Made by a program: the position numbers and the translations under genes. Positions 1-10,500 of a stretch of 64,000 nucleotides of DNA are shown here, piece by piece (the first letter of the stretch is position 1; every line of letters starts with the position of its first letter). Source of the stretch: a virus; the IMG/VR virus record IMGVR_UViG_3300032240_000412, positions 32,423 to 96,422 of that record. The stretch is one strand, 5' to 3'. The notes beneath the pieces were generated by a model, which made no database searches, was not told the origin of the DNA, and was given only the letters and a program-made list of their open reading frames with translations.

Positions 1-2
1 AA

Positions 3-1520
3 CAATTTACATTTTATAACCAAAGAAACCCGTATGCACCTAAGGGACAACCAGAAGGTTGGGTCAAAGAATACAACTATATCTACACTGGCAAAAATAA
101 AGATGTAATTGACTTTGACATTGACTTTGACATGTTGTTCTATACTGCACTAACAGCACAAAAAGCCAAAATGGAATCATTGAGTGGTGCGGCTGAAGCT
201 GATGAGTCAAAACTGGCATCTGCCATGCCTACAGCAAATACCAAAACAGGATCTCCAGTGGTTTATAACTTTGTACCTGGTGATATACACAGTACTTCGT
301 TGGGTGACGGTAACCGAGATAGTCAAACAATTACAGCCACAGACGTAGTTAAAAACATCTATAGTTCTGCACGTGGTGATATGATCAACATTAAAATGAA
401 AATCATTGGAGACCCAGAATTAATCAAGCAAGACGATGTATTTTACAATCCAAGCAATGCTGGGTATGACGAAGATCGCAATCAGTTCACACAAAACCAA
501 AGTATAAAGTTTGATCGAGGCGAAGTACACGCAAAGATTACATTCAACACCCCGGTTGATATTGATGAAGCAACAGGCGGTATTGCTTACTTTGCTGGCG
601 ACAAAGTACAAAGTACATTTAGCGGATTGTACAAATTTACCACTGTGGAAAATGAATTCCAACGCGGCGAGTTTACACAAACTCTATCATTGATTCGACT
701 GCCCAATCAACCGGCATTTGACAACGTTGGGCCACTGGCAGGTAGTGCATCGGAAGGTACAAACAGTAAAATCAATAGACAAGAGTCCGACACAGGAAGC
801 ACACGTGGACTTAAAGGGTCAGGAGATTTAACTGAATTGAGCGGAGAGTTAGACAGCTACCCCGAAGATGATAACACCGACATAGACACAACAGAGGACG
901 AAGACAATACAGCAGTAACTGACGAAGAAGATACAGAATTAGACGATACCAGTGAAGCCGATCAAGAAGATGAAACTGGTGATGAATTTGACAACACCGA
1001 AGATGCAGAACTGCAGGATGTTGGCGACAACGCCGACACTATGGACATATCTGAAGCCCAAGATGAAGAAGGTAATGAAACAATTGAATTGTCGTCACCG
1101 AGCCCAGCAGTAGAAAACATTGTTGATGAAGCAGAAGCAATGGCACAGAGAGAAGCAGACCTACGTGCTCAGTACCCGCAACAGGCCGCTTTTGCAGATA
1201 AACTGGCCGCCGACCTTGACAGTCCAGACCCTAGAGTTAAAAAGGCCGCGGCCAAAACAATGATCGAAAGTGTAGGCAAAGGCGCAGTACAAATAGCAGA
1301 AGCCACAGTTACACTAACTGAGGGATTTATTAAGGCAATTAAAAAAGGTCTTGCAAGCAAAGAATTCCAGACCAAAGCAACTGACCAGGAAAAAGAAACT
1401 GCTAAAGCCTTTTTGGCAGAAATGGAAGCTAATCTACCCGGTTACCGGGAAACAGCAAAAAAAGTAAAAGCCGATTATGCAAAAGGTTTAGCAGAAGCCA
1501 AACGAGACGGATTAATATAA
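3..1520 (+). CDS. Baseplate hub/tail structural protein, 5'-truncated
   Basis: The reading frame is open from base 3, before the first internal ATG at 132, so the gene starts outside the window. The first ~200 visible residues are beta-rich and contain IIGDPELIKQDDVFYNP, which resembles the GNPxLxxGD turn of gpD/gp27-type hub proteins. Then follows a strongly acidic Asp/Glu/Thr linker (nt ~840-1080) and a helical, Lys/Ala-rich C-terminal segment. The gp5-like hub gene follows one base after the stop, which supports a hub or hub-associated role in the baseplate. The hub assignment rests on position and one motif; a different tail structural protein is possible. Confidence 0.6.
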   Translation, partial: QFTFYNQRNPYAPKGQPEGWVKEYNYIYTGKNKDVIDFDIDFDMLFYTALTAQKAKMESLSGAAEADESKLASAMPTANTKTGSPVVYNFVPGDIHSTSLGDGNRDSQTITATDVVKNIYSSARGDMINIKMKIIGDPELIKQDDVFYNPSNAGYDEDRNQFTQNQSIKFDRGEVHAKITFNTPVDIDEATGGIAYFAGDKVQSTFSGLYKFTTVENEFQRGEFTQTLSLIRLPNQPAFDNVGPLAGSASEGTNSKINRQESDTGSTRGLKGSGDLTELSGELDSYPEDDNTDIDTTEDEDNTAVTDEEDTELDDTSEADQEDETGDEFDNTEDAELQDVGDNADTMDISEAQDEEGNETIELSSPSPAVENIVDEAEAMAQREADLRAQYPQQAAFADKLAADLDSPDPRVKKAAAKTMIESVGKGAVQIAEATVTLTEGFIKAIKKGLASKEFQTKATDQEKETAKAFLAEMEANLPGYRETAKKVKADYAKGLAEAKRDGLI

Positions 1521-1521
1521 C

Positions 1522-3723
1522 ATGACAGACAAATATAGATCAAGAAAAATACCGGAATGGGCAAATACCGCAGGAACCAACGCGGCCATTTTGAACCCAG
1601 GCCCATTTGTTGGTATTGTAAAAAACAATTATGATAATACTCGCAGTGGACGTTTACAGGTATGGATTCCAGATCTAGGCGGTGACGAAAATAATCCCAG
1701 TTACTGGACCACAGTCAGCTATGTTAGCCCTTTCATGGGTGTGACATACGAGCCACAGACTAGTAAAAACAATTCCTACAACTATGTGCAACATGCCTAC
1801 GGCATGTGGTTTGCGGCACCAGACATTGGCAATCAGGTATTATGTATATTTGTCAATGGTGCGGCAGACCGCGGTTACTGGTTTGGTGTTACAAATCCCA
1901 ACCTAAGTCATTACATGATGCCGGCTATTGGATCAAGCCCCAACGTTGACTCGTCTGGCATCAGCAAAGAATTAAAAGACAGTCTAATAGAAGGACAAGT
2001 ATATCCTGTTGCTGAATTTAACGAAAACGACCCTGCACTACAAGTACCGGACTTTGCAGACAATAAAAAACCCATACACGAAGCACAATTTGCAACACTA
2101 CTAACGCAAGGACTGGATAGAGATCCTGTTCGTGGCGCCATCAGTTCCAGTAGTCAGCGCGAAAGTCCTAGTAGGGTTTTTGGTATCAGTACCCCCGGAA
2201 GGCCAATCAAAGATCCAACAACAGATCCGCAGTACGCTAAAAAAGTACAGGACGGATCTGTTACAGAGTCCGACATTGCAGTTCGAGGCCGTCGAGGCGG
2301 TCATACTATTGTCATGGACGATGGTGACATCAACAATGTTGACAACTTAATCAGACTGCGTACAGCAGGTGGGCATCAATTGCTAATGAACGATACCGAA
2401 GGAGTTATGTACATTGCTAACTCGGCAGGTAGTGTCTGGTTAGAATTGGCTAAAAATGGTTCTGTACATTTGTTTAGCCACGGTGGAATCAACATTAGAA
2501 GCAAAGGCGATTTGAATTTGCACAGCGATAAAAACATCAATATGCATGCCAAAGGCAAATTGCAAATGTTTAGTGACGGCAGTATAGGATTAGAATCTAA
2601 AACAATCAATGTTAAAAGCACTGATGCAACTACCCTCTACGGCGGAACAGTTAATGTAGGATCCGAAGGCGCAATCAATCTGGCATCCAGTGGCAGTGGT
2701 AGTTGGCAAGCAGGCGGATCATTGAATTTAACTGGCAAACCAATTAATTTAAATTCTGCCGGCGGGCCAAGTGTTGAAGCACCGGCAGGTATGCACCTGT
2801 ATGATCATACCGAAGCATCATTTAATAAAACATCAAAAACCTGGCACCAAGACGGAGCCAGCGTTAGCAGTATATCAGCAATTTTGCCAACACATGAACC
2901 ATGGGACCGATTAACTGGTAAGCCTAAATCAACACCAGCACAACAGTACGCGGCACCAGTACAAGCCAACAAAGCAGTCAATGAAGGCGAAGCTCCTGTT
3001 GAAACTAGCCAAGCACCTGACTGTATTCCAACAACTTCGCCAGTAACAACCGGAACAGGTGGAACCACAAACTTAGTTACACAAAATCAACTAGATCCTG
3101 GAATACAGGCCGCCAAAGGTCGCCCAGTGTCCAAGCCCTGTCCTAAGAATTGGTTGGACCTGGGTGTCGCACCCAATCCATCGGGCGGTATTGGCCCGTT
3201 GGATCAATTTGCAGTCAAATGCTTGATGGGGCAGATTGGTTATACCGAGAGTGGCTGGAAATACGACATCAAAAATCAGTTAAACTACATTGGCAGATAC
3301 CAATTTGGTGCCGCGGCCTGTACCGATGCAGGTTATATTAAACTTAACTACTTTAAACAATACGGTAACAGAGCCTTTAACTATCCTGATGCATGGACAG
3401 CCAAAGACGGAATTTGCAGTATCGACAACTGGTACAGTGCTCGTGCCGTACAAGAAAAAGCCATGTATAACCTTATTGCATCAAACTACAAAACTCTAGT
3501 TAAAATTGGTGGTATCAAGAGTAGTGATTCAATATGCGAAGTTGGCGGTATGCTGGCAGTGGCACAGCTATTGGGTGCAGGCGGTGCAAAAACCTGGCGC
3601 AATACAGGTGGCGGTGCTGATGCCAATGGAACCACTGGAGAAACATACTTTAACCGCGGCAAGTACGCAATTGATGTGCTGGCCAAAGGTGGTGGTAACG
3701 ATGCTCCACCACCAAAAATCTAA
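1522..3723 (+). CDS. 5: gp5-like baseplate hub with OB domain and C-terminal lytic domain
   Basis: The 733-residue protein has an N-terminal OB-fold of the gp5/VgrG kind (around residues 25-140, with GIVKNNYDNTRSGRLQVWIP). A repetitive beta-strand stretch follows (about 290-430, repeats such as NLHSDKNINMHAKGKL) that looks like the triple-stranded needle helix. A C-terminal domain (about 566-725) carries QIGYTESGWKYD and YIGRYQFGAAA, typical of lysozyme/transglycosylase folds with a catalytic Glu. In T4, gp5 forms the central puncturing spike and digests peptidoglycan during injection. Here the lytic domain is C-terminal rather than between OB and helix, as in many marine T4-like phages. It sits between a hub gene and gp25. 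Confidence 0.88.
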   Translation: MTDKYRSRKIPEWANTAGTNAAILNPGPFVGIVKNNYDNTRSGRLQVWIPDLGGDENNPSYWTTVSYVSPFMGVTYEPQTSKNNSYNYVQHAYGMWFAAPDIGNQVLCIFVNGAADRGYWFGVTNPNLSHYMMPAIGSSPNVDSSGISKELKDSLIEGQVYPVAEFNENDPALQVPDFADNKKPIHEAQFATLLTQGLDRDPVRGAISSSSQRESPSRVFGISTPGRPIKDPTTDPQYAKKVQDGSVTESDIAVRGRRGGHTIVMDDGDINNVDNLIRLRTAGGHQLLMNDTEGVMYIANSAGSVWLELAKNGSVHLFSHGGINIRSKGDLNLHSDKNINMHAKGKLQMFSDGSIGLESKTINVKSTDATTLYGGTVNVGSEGAINLASSGSGSWQAGGSLNLTGKPINLNSAGGPSVEAPAGMHLYDHTEASFNKTSKTWHQDGASVSSISAILPTHEPWDRLTGKPKSTPAQQYAAPVQANKAVNEGEAPVETSQAPDCIPTTSPVTTGTGGTTNLVTQNQLDPGIQAAKGRPVSKPCPKNWLDLGVAPNPSGGIGPLDQFAVKCLMGQIGYTESGWKYDIKNQLNYIGRYQFGAAACTDAGYIKLNYFKQYGNRAFNYPDAWTAKDGICSIDNWYSARAVQEKAMYNLIASNYKTLVKIGGIKSSDSICEVGGMLAVAQLLGAGGAKTWRNTGGGADANGTTGETYFNRGKYAIDVLAKGGGNDAPPPKI

Positions 3724-3738
3724 GGTAAATACTAGACT

Positions 3739-4119
3739 ATGGCAACAATGTACCGCGGATTTAGCACCTATAACAGGTTAAAGAAGTTTCGTCTAACAGA
3801 CGCAGACTTAGTCAAGCAAGACCTTTTTAATCACTTTAATATTAAGAAGGGGGAAAAGCTAATGAACCCAAACTTTGGCACAATTATTTGGGGTATGTTG
3901 TTTGAAAACCTAACTACAGAAGCAAAAAAAGCCATAACAGACGATATTAAAACCATTGTAAACTACGATCCTAGAGTAAGTGTACAAAACGTAATTGTCA
4001 ATCAATTTGAACACGGAATACAGGTTGAGCTAGAACTCAAGTATGCCCTGACCAATAAAATTGAAAGTATGAAAATGACTTTTGATAGAGGCGCAACCAG
4101 CTTAAAGATATCCGCCTAA
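3739..4119 (+). CDS. 25: gp25-like baseplate wedge subunit
   Basis: The 126-residue length and the segments MNPNFGTIIWGMLFENL and INYDPRVSVQNV-like (VNYDPRVSVQNV here) match the GPW/gp25 family, a conserved sheath-initiating wedge component of contractile tails that is related to T6SS TssE. It lies between gp5 and gp6 genes, the usual place in T4-like marine phages. The ATG at 3739 is used; an in-frame ATG three codons on (3748) is an alternative because the Shine-Dalgarno is weak. Confidence 0.93.
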   Translation: MATMYRGFSTYNRLKKFRLTDADLVKQDLFNHFNIKKGEKLMNPNFGTIIWGMLFENLTTEAKKAITDDIKTIVNYDPRVSVQNVIVNQFEHGIQVELELKYALTNKIESMKMTFDRGATSLKISA

Positions 4120-4142
4120 TTAAACTAGCTGTTTTTTTACTT

Positions 4143-4150
4143 AATAAATA
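4143..4150 (+). promoter_or_regulatory. T4-type late promoter (AATAAATA)
   Basis: AATAAATA matches the NATAAATA late promoter consensus of T4-like phages and lies 20 bases upstream of the gp6 start codon, giving room for a short leader. It is inside the 51-base gap between gp25 and gp6. The sigma factor (gp55 type) that would read it is not in the window. Confidence 0.6.
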
Positions 4151-4170
4151 TAGAATATAGGTAAAAATTC

Positions 4171-7100
4171 ATGGCTATTACAACACGTCAAACCGGATTA
4201 CTAGTACAGCAGGATTGGAAAAAGCTGTATCAGACATTTAAAGATGCTGACTTTCAAAGTTACGACTTTGAAACGTTACGCAAATCAATGATCGATTACC
4301 TCAGACTATACTACCCTGAGGACTTCAACGACTACATTGAATCATCTGAATTTATTGCGTTACTAGACTTAATTGCCTTTATGGGACAGAGTTTAGCGTT
4401 TCGTACTGATTTAAATGCTCGCGAAAACTTCTTGGATACTGCTGAACGACGTGACAGTATCTTAAAGTTGGCTCGACTAATCAGCTACAACCCCAAGCGT
4501 AATATTGCGGCCAGCGGCCTATTAAAATTTGACAGCGTAACCACAACAGAAAACGTAACAGACAGCAATGGATTGAATTTAAGCAATCTAGTTATTAACT
4601 GGAACGACACTGCCAATGACAACTGGGCAGAACAGTTTAACACAGTTTTAAATGCTTCCTTGATCAGTAGCCAAACTGTTGGCGCTCCAAGTAACAGTCA
4701 AGTTATTAACTCTGTTACCAACGACGAGTATACAATTAACCTATTGCCAAACGTGATTCCAGTTTACAAGTTTGAATCGTCAGTTGACGGCAACAACATG
4801 CGTTTTGAAGCAGTTAGTGTTAGTTCTGCAGGAAAAACGTATCTATACGAAACAGATCCTAAGCCACGTAGCGCATTCAACATCTTATACAGAAATGACA
4901 ATTTAGGAAACAACAGCATCAACACAGGATTCTTTTTCTACTTCAAGCAAGGAGAATTATCTGTCAGCAACTTTACTCTAGCAGATGCGTTGCCAAATCG
5001 TGTGGTCAGTATCAAATCCAACAACATCAATAACTCAGACGTGTGGTTATACAACGTATTAACCAGCGGGCTAGCCGGCGACAAATGGACTCAAGTTCCT
5101 GCTATTTCTGGTGTAAACATTGTTTACAATAATACTGCGGACAAAAACATCTACCAAGTCAACAGCAAGTCTGGAGATCAAATTGATTTGGTATTTGGCG
5201 ACGGATCGTTTGCAACCATTCCACAAGGCAATTACCGTTTATTCAGTCGTGTCAGCAACGGTCTAACATACAAGATTACTCCTACAGAAATGCAAAGTAT
5301 TGTTATTCCTATTAACTATGTAAGTCGTACAGGACGAGTTGAAACGCTGACTATTCGTGCCAGCCTGAACTACACTATTGCAAACAGTGCCGCACGTGAG
5401 TCAATTGAAGATATTAGAACCAAAGCACCCCAACAGTATTATACACAAAATCGTATGATCACTGGTGAAGACTATAATACCTTACCCTATACAAACTATG
5501 CCAATGTACTAAAAGTTAAAGCAGTTAATCGTACCAGCTCAGGCGTAAGTCGTTACCTAGATGTGTTGGATGCCACCGGCAAATACTCTAGTACAAACAT
5601 CTTTGCACAAGACGGAATTATTTACAAAAATCAATTTTTAAAATCTGAATATTTTACATTCCAGAGTGCCAACGACATTAAAAAAGTTCTATATGATGTT
5701 GCTATTCCAATATTGAGTACCAAAGAAGCACAACACTTTTTCTATACTAACTATCCTCGTTTTACTAGCCCAGATATTGTTTGGGTGTCTGACATCAACG
5801 CCGACAGCGGATTGTCGGGCGGATTTAGCCGCGATGGTATCAACTTGGTGACTGTGGGAGCAGGTGTTAGTCCAAATTTAAGTTACTTGACTGAAGGAGC
5901 CATTGTGAAATTTCTAGCTCCAACAGGTTATTTCTTCAATGCTCGAGGTGCATTGGTTGCTGGAACTCCAGTATATGATACAGAGTCAACTAGTTTGTAT
6001 GCCAGCATTATGGTACAAAACAGCTCTGCTGTAACCTTAAACATCAAGGTACCAACAGGTGCCAAATTAGACACCATTATTCCTCGTTTTGAAACCAGTA
6101 TACCTGCTACTTTGGTTAATACAATCATTGGCCTGATTCAGGGTCTTCGTAATTTTGGCATAGGATACGACATTGTTAATAATGTTTACTATATTATTGC
6201 CAGAGAAGACCTAGATTTATCCAGCCCGTTTAATTTAACTTACGCAAAAGATACTTCCGGAACGGCAAAAGATGCCAGTTGGATGATGCACTTTTCGTAC
6301 AGTAACCAGCAATACTCTATTAACTATCGAGGATTAGAATATATTTTTGAAAGTAAACTTGAAACCAAGTTTTATTTTGATCCATCAAGAAAAGTATTTG
6401 ACGCTAAAACTGGTTTAACAATCGTTGACCAAATTAAGGTGTTAAAAATGAATTCTTTACCTGACTCGGCATTGCCACTGTCATACGATGTACGTTTTAA
6501 CATTTATGATAATATTGTTGACAGCGATGGATATGTAAACAATAACAAAGTAAAAGTAACATTTACCGATAGCAATAATGATGGAGTTCCAGACAATCCA
6601 GATATTTTTGATACTGTAGTTGCACCAAATTATAATACTATCAAGAAATATGTATTCTTCAAGCAGTATGTTGACTACGGAAGTTTTATTCGTTTACAGC
6701 CTCTATCTGCAGACATGGTAGAAACAGATCTAGTGACACAGGGGCAAATTCAAGTCAACGTAAACATTTATAATGTAGGACAAGTTTTCTATGCTAGCCA
6801 AGATGATATGTTTTATCAGATTCAATTGGTTGGAACTAGTAGAGTAGTTGTTCCAGTTGACGGTTATGTGTATTATATTGGTCGACAAGACTTGTATTTC
6901 CAATATCGTCACAACAGTCCAAACAGTAGTAGAATTGATCCAAGCCCTAATAACATCATGGACCTGTTTTTATTGACCACACAATATGCTACAGACTATA
7001 CAAACTGGATCCAGGATACCACTGGACTGGTATCTCAGCCAACAGCGCCCACCAACGAAGAATTAAAACAACAATTCAGTGGACTGGAAAATTATAAACC

Positions 7101-7530
7101 ATTGAGTGACACGCTGATCTATAACAGTGCCAAGTTTAAACCAATTATTGGAAGTCTAAGTGCCAGTGCGTTACAGGCAACATTTAAGGTTATTAAAAAT
7201 CCCAATGTGGTAATCAGCAATAATGATGTCAAAGTTGCAGTTATTAGCGCAGTTAATACATATTTTGATCTTACCAATTGGGACTTCGGGGAGACCTTCT
7301 ACTTCAGTGAATTGAGTGCTTATCTACACAAACAACTAGCACCCAATGTGTCATCCATCATCATTGTACCAAAAACAAGCGATTTAAAATTTGGTTCTTT
7401 GTATCAGATCAACGCAGAGCCTAATGAAATTATCGTTAGCTGTGCTACAGTGGCCGACGTTGAGATTATTGATGCTATTTCAGCAACACAAATCAACCAG
7501 GTTTTATTAGGCTTAAATACTATAGTATAA
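4171..7530 (+). CDS. 6: gp6-like baseplate wedge protein
   Basis: The 1119-residue protein begins with the typical gp6/gpJ-like N-terminus, including SSEFIALLDLIAFMGQSLAF and NARENFLDTAERRDSILKLA. In T4, gp6 dimers form the inner ring that ties baseplate wedges together. The protein is longer than T4 gp6 (660 residues), as is common in marine relatives. It follows gp25 and precedes the giant gene in the gp7 position. A late promoter candidate lies just upstream. Confidence 0.9.
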   Translation: MAITTRQTGLLVQQDWKKLYQTFKDADFQSYDFETLRKSMIDYLRLYYPEDFNDYIESSEFIALLDLIAFMGQSLAFRTDLNARENFLDTAERRDSILKLARLISYNPKRNIAASGLLKFDSVTTTENVTDSNGLNLSNLVINWNDTANDNWAEQFNTVLNASLISSQTVGAPSNSQVINSVTNDEYTINLLPNVIPVYKFESSVDGNNMRFEAVSVSSAGKTYLYETDPKPRSAFNILYRNDNLGNNSINTGFFFYFKQGELSVSNFTLADALPNRVVSIKSNNINNSDVWLYNVLTSGLAGDKWTQVPAISGVNIVYNNTADKNIYQVNSKSGDQIDLVFGDGSFATIPQGNYRLFSRVSNGLTYKITPTEMQSIVIPINYVSRTGRVETLTIRASLNYTIANSAARESIEDIRTKAPQQYYTQNRMITGEDYNTLPYTNYANVLKVKAVNRTSSGVSRYLDVLDATGKYSSTNIFAQDGIIYKNQFLKSEYFTFQSANDIKKVLYDVAIPILSTKEAQHFFYTNYPRFTSPDIVWVSDINADSGLSGGFSRDGINLVTVGAGVSPNLSYLTEGAIVKFLAPTGYFFNARGALVAGTPVYDTESTSLYASIMVQNSSAVTLNIKVPTGAKLDTIIPRFETSIPATLVNTIIGLIQGLRNFGIGYDIVNNVYYIIAREDLDLSSPFNLTYAKDTSGTAKDASWMMHFSYSNQQYSINYRGLEYIFESKLETKFYFDPSRKVFDAKTGLTIVDQIKVLKMNSLPDSALPLSYDVRFNIYDNIVDSDGYVNNNKVKVTFTDSNNDGVPDNPDIFDTVVAPNYNTIKKYVFFKQYVDYGSFIRLQPLSADMVETDLVTQGQIQVNVNIYNVGQVFYASQDDMFYQIQLVGTSRVVVPVDGYVYYIGRQDLYFQYRHNSPNSSRIDPSPNNIMDLFLLTTQYATDYTNWIQDTTGLVSQPTAPTNEELKQQFSGLENYKPLSDTLIYNSAKFKPIIGSLSASALQATFKVIKNPNVVISNNDVKVAVISAVNTYFDLTNWDFGETFYFSELSAYLHKQLAPNVSSIIIVPKTSDLKFGSLYQINAEPNEIIVSCATVADVEIIDAISATQINQVLLGLNTIV

Positions 7531-7548
7531 TGTCAACAGGATCATTTA

Positions 7549-10500
7549 ATGGCCGCGGTTAAAACAATTAATTTTTTACCAGAAATTTTTCGCAGTAATG
7601 CAAATACAAAATTTCTAAATGCAACACTAGATCAACTAGTTTCAGAACCTAGTCTGGATAAAATCAACGGCTACGTTGGTCGACAGTTTAGTCCCACATA
7701 CAAAACTTCTGACAACTATATCATTGAACCATCGGCACGCCGACAAGTCTATCAACTTGAACCAACTGTGGTTGTTAACGACCCCAATGGAACTCCACAA
7801 TTCCTGGGCACCTACATTGATTTATTACAAAAACTTGAATACTACGGTGCATATACTGGCAACCAAGACCGATTGTTTGCACAAGAAAATTACAGTTTTA
7901 ATCCGTTAATTGACTTTGATAAGTTCATTAACTTTAGCCAATACTATTGGCTACCCTACGGTCCTAACTTAGTTAGTGTTAGCGCGGCACCAGAAACAGT
8001 GCTAGGTGGTGGAACAGTTACAGCCACAGACTTAATGTATTCCCGTACTGAAAAAGGATTTACTGTTTCTTATAATAATAGTTCAAGTCAAGAAAATCCT
8101 ACTCTTTACCTAGAGCGCGGAATTACCTATACATTTAATCCAATGACTACGGGCACAGAGTTTTGGATTCAGACTGAACCTGGTTTGTCAGGCACTAAAA
8201 AAACACAGCCCGGTGTTTCTACCAGAGATGTACTAGGCGTAAACAACAACGGCGCCACTAACCAAGCAATTACATTCACAGTTCCGTTGGCCACAGCACA
8301 AGACCAGTATGTAAAAATGGCAGTGGCACAACCACTGCCGGGTAAAAATGTTACTTTTGCATGTGAGCTTGCATTTTCTCAAATACACAATCAACTGTTA
8401 AGTCAAATCAATTTAATTGGTGGCATATCTGGAAATACTACTACAAATAAAAATAATATTGATGGCAAGTTTTTGGTATTTTTACCAGTAAACGCAACAA
8501 CACAAGTGTATTCTCCGGATGGCCTGTTTGATTACGATCCAGAGGGATATGATGGCTTCAAGTTTGATGGCGGACGAGCAGTACCCCCTGGCGTACTATC
8601 GGCGTACCAGGTTTTTGATCCATGGGCCATACCAGGAGCTTTTGACAAATATCGATTTGGAGAAGATAATATTGGTTTTGACGAAGGGCTACGCCCAGAC
8701 GTACAGCCCGGTGACGGAGCCGCCGTTGATCCGCAACAACGTTACGGCATATGGAGAATTTCTGCAACACCAACATCAGACGGATTAGACACACTAATAC
8801 AGCTATCCTATGCTGGTGATATCAATTTTAATAACAAAGTTTATATCACCAGTGGTCTATACTCTGGTTTTGAGTTTTACAAAGATTCATCGGGACTACT
8901 GTCAAAAGTTCCTGCAATCACTGCACCGCTAGATACATTTTACTATCAAGACGGTATGAGTGAAATGTTAGCAGGGCAAATTAAAATAATTGATCCACTA
9001 TCGATCAGTCTAGACGTAGAAGAAAAAATACTAGGACAAACAGCCTATACTAGCCCCAACGGTATAGAATTTACCAACGGCATGTTGATTCAATTTGACA
9101 GTACAGTAACTCCTGCCAAATACACCAATGGACTTTTTTATGTTGAGGGTGTTGGTACTGGAATTGTTTTATCTAACTACAATGATTTAGCAACACCAGA
9201 TTCTGGAGTGTTAACTGCCAGTGCGTCGTACGATGCTTCTGCATTTGATGTCACAGGATATGATGCGGCCGCAGGTACAGGTGGCGCACTAGACTATATT
9301 ACAATTAATAGAAGCTCAATTGATGGAAATGCCTGGAGTCGTAGTAATCGCTGGTTCCATATTGATGTTATTAAGAAAACAGCCGAATATAATAAAACAG
9401 TTCCTCTACTAGATCAAGTTAAACGGGCCAACCGACCAATTATTGAATTTAATCCACATGTTCAATTGTTTAACCACGGTCGTCAATTCAAAAGCCCGGT
9501 ACAAATTTTAACAACTACAGTAACAGATGCATTCAACCAAATTGAAAATAAACCAATTGGCACAGAACTGGATGGCACACCTCTAGATGCAGGATTGCGT
9601 ATTATTTTTGCCAATAATGTAGATAAGATCTATAGAAACAAAATTTTTGTTATTAAACAAAAAGAAATTGCTGGCCTCAAAACAATCCACCTGGTACAAG
9701 ATTCAGACAGTGAAATTCTAGAAGGACATCAAGTACTAGTAACTGCCGGCGCAAACATTGGCATGGCCTTTTATTATAATGGAACAGATTGGATAGAAAG
9801 TCAGAAAAAATACGGCGTCAACCAAGCACCACTGTTTGACATGTTTGACCAAGATGGAAATAGTTTTGCTGACGCCAACATCTATTACGGAAGCACCTTT
9901 ACAGGAACTAAAATATTTTCTTATGGTGTAGGATCTGGCACAGTTGACTATAACTTAGGCTTTCCGTTAAAATATAGAAACTTTAATCAAATTGGCGATA
10001 TTGTATTTGACAACAACTACGACATTGACTCATTTACATATCTAGTACAGAACGTGACAGTTCCAGTGAAAATTAATTCTGGATACGCAAAAATCAACAA
10101 CGGACTAGATAAATTTGTCTATAGCAACAACTGGTACACCAACACATACCCAAGTCGTCAATATCAAGTTATTACAAACTTCTATACAGATACAAGATAC
10201 TTTGAAGTTGACATTAATCCAATGTCGGCCACAATGATGATGGGCGGCGGCCATACCAAGGTGTTTGTGAATAACAAATATATTGGAGCAAATTTTACTG
10301 AAACCAATGTCAAGCGAATCAAAACCATTGTTATCAATGACAATGTCACTTTGTCACCCGGTGACAAAATTGATATTTTAATTCACAGTCTTGATGTATC
10401 TAAAATGGGATATTATCAAATACCCGACAACTTGGATTACAATGCCCAGAATCAAAACTTTTCTGAATTGACTTTGGGACAGATGCGAAATCATATCAGT

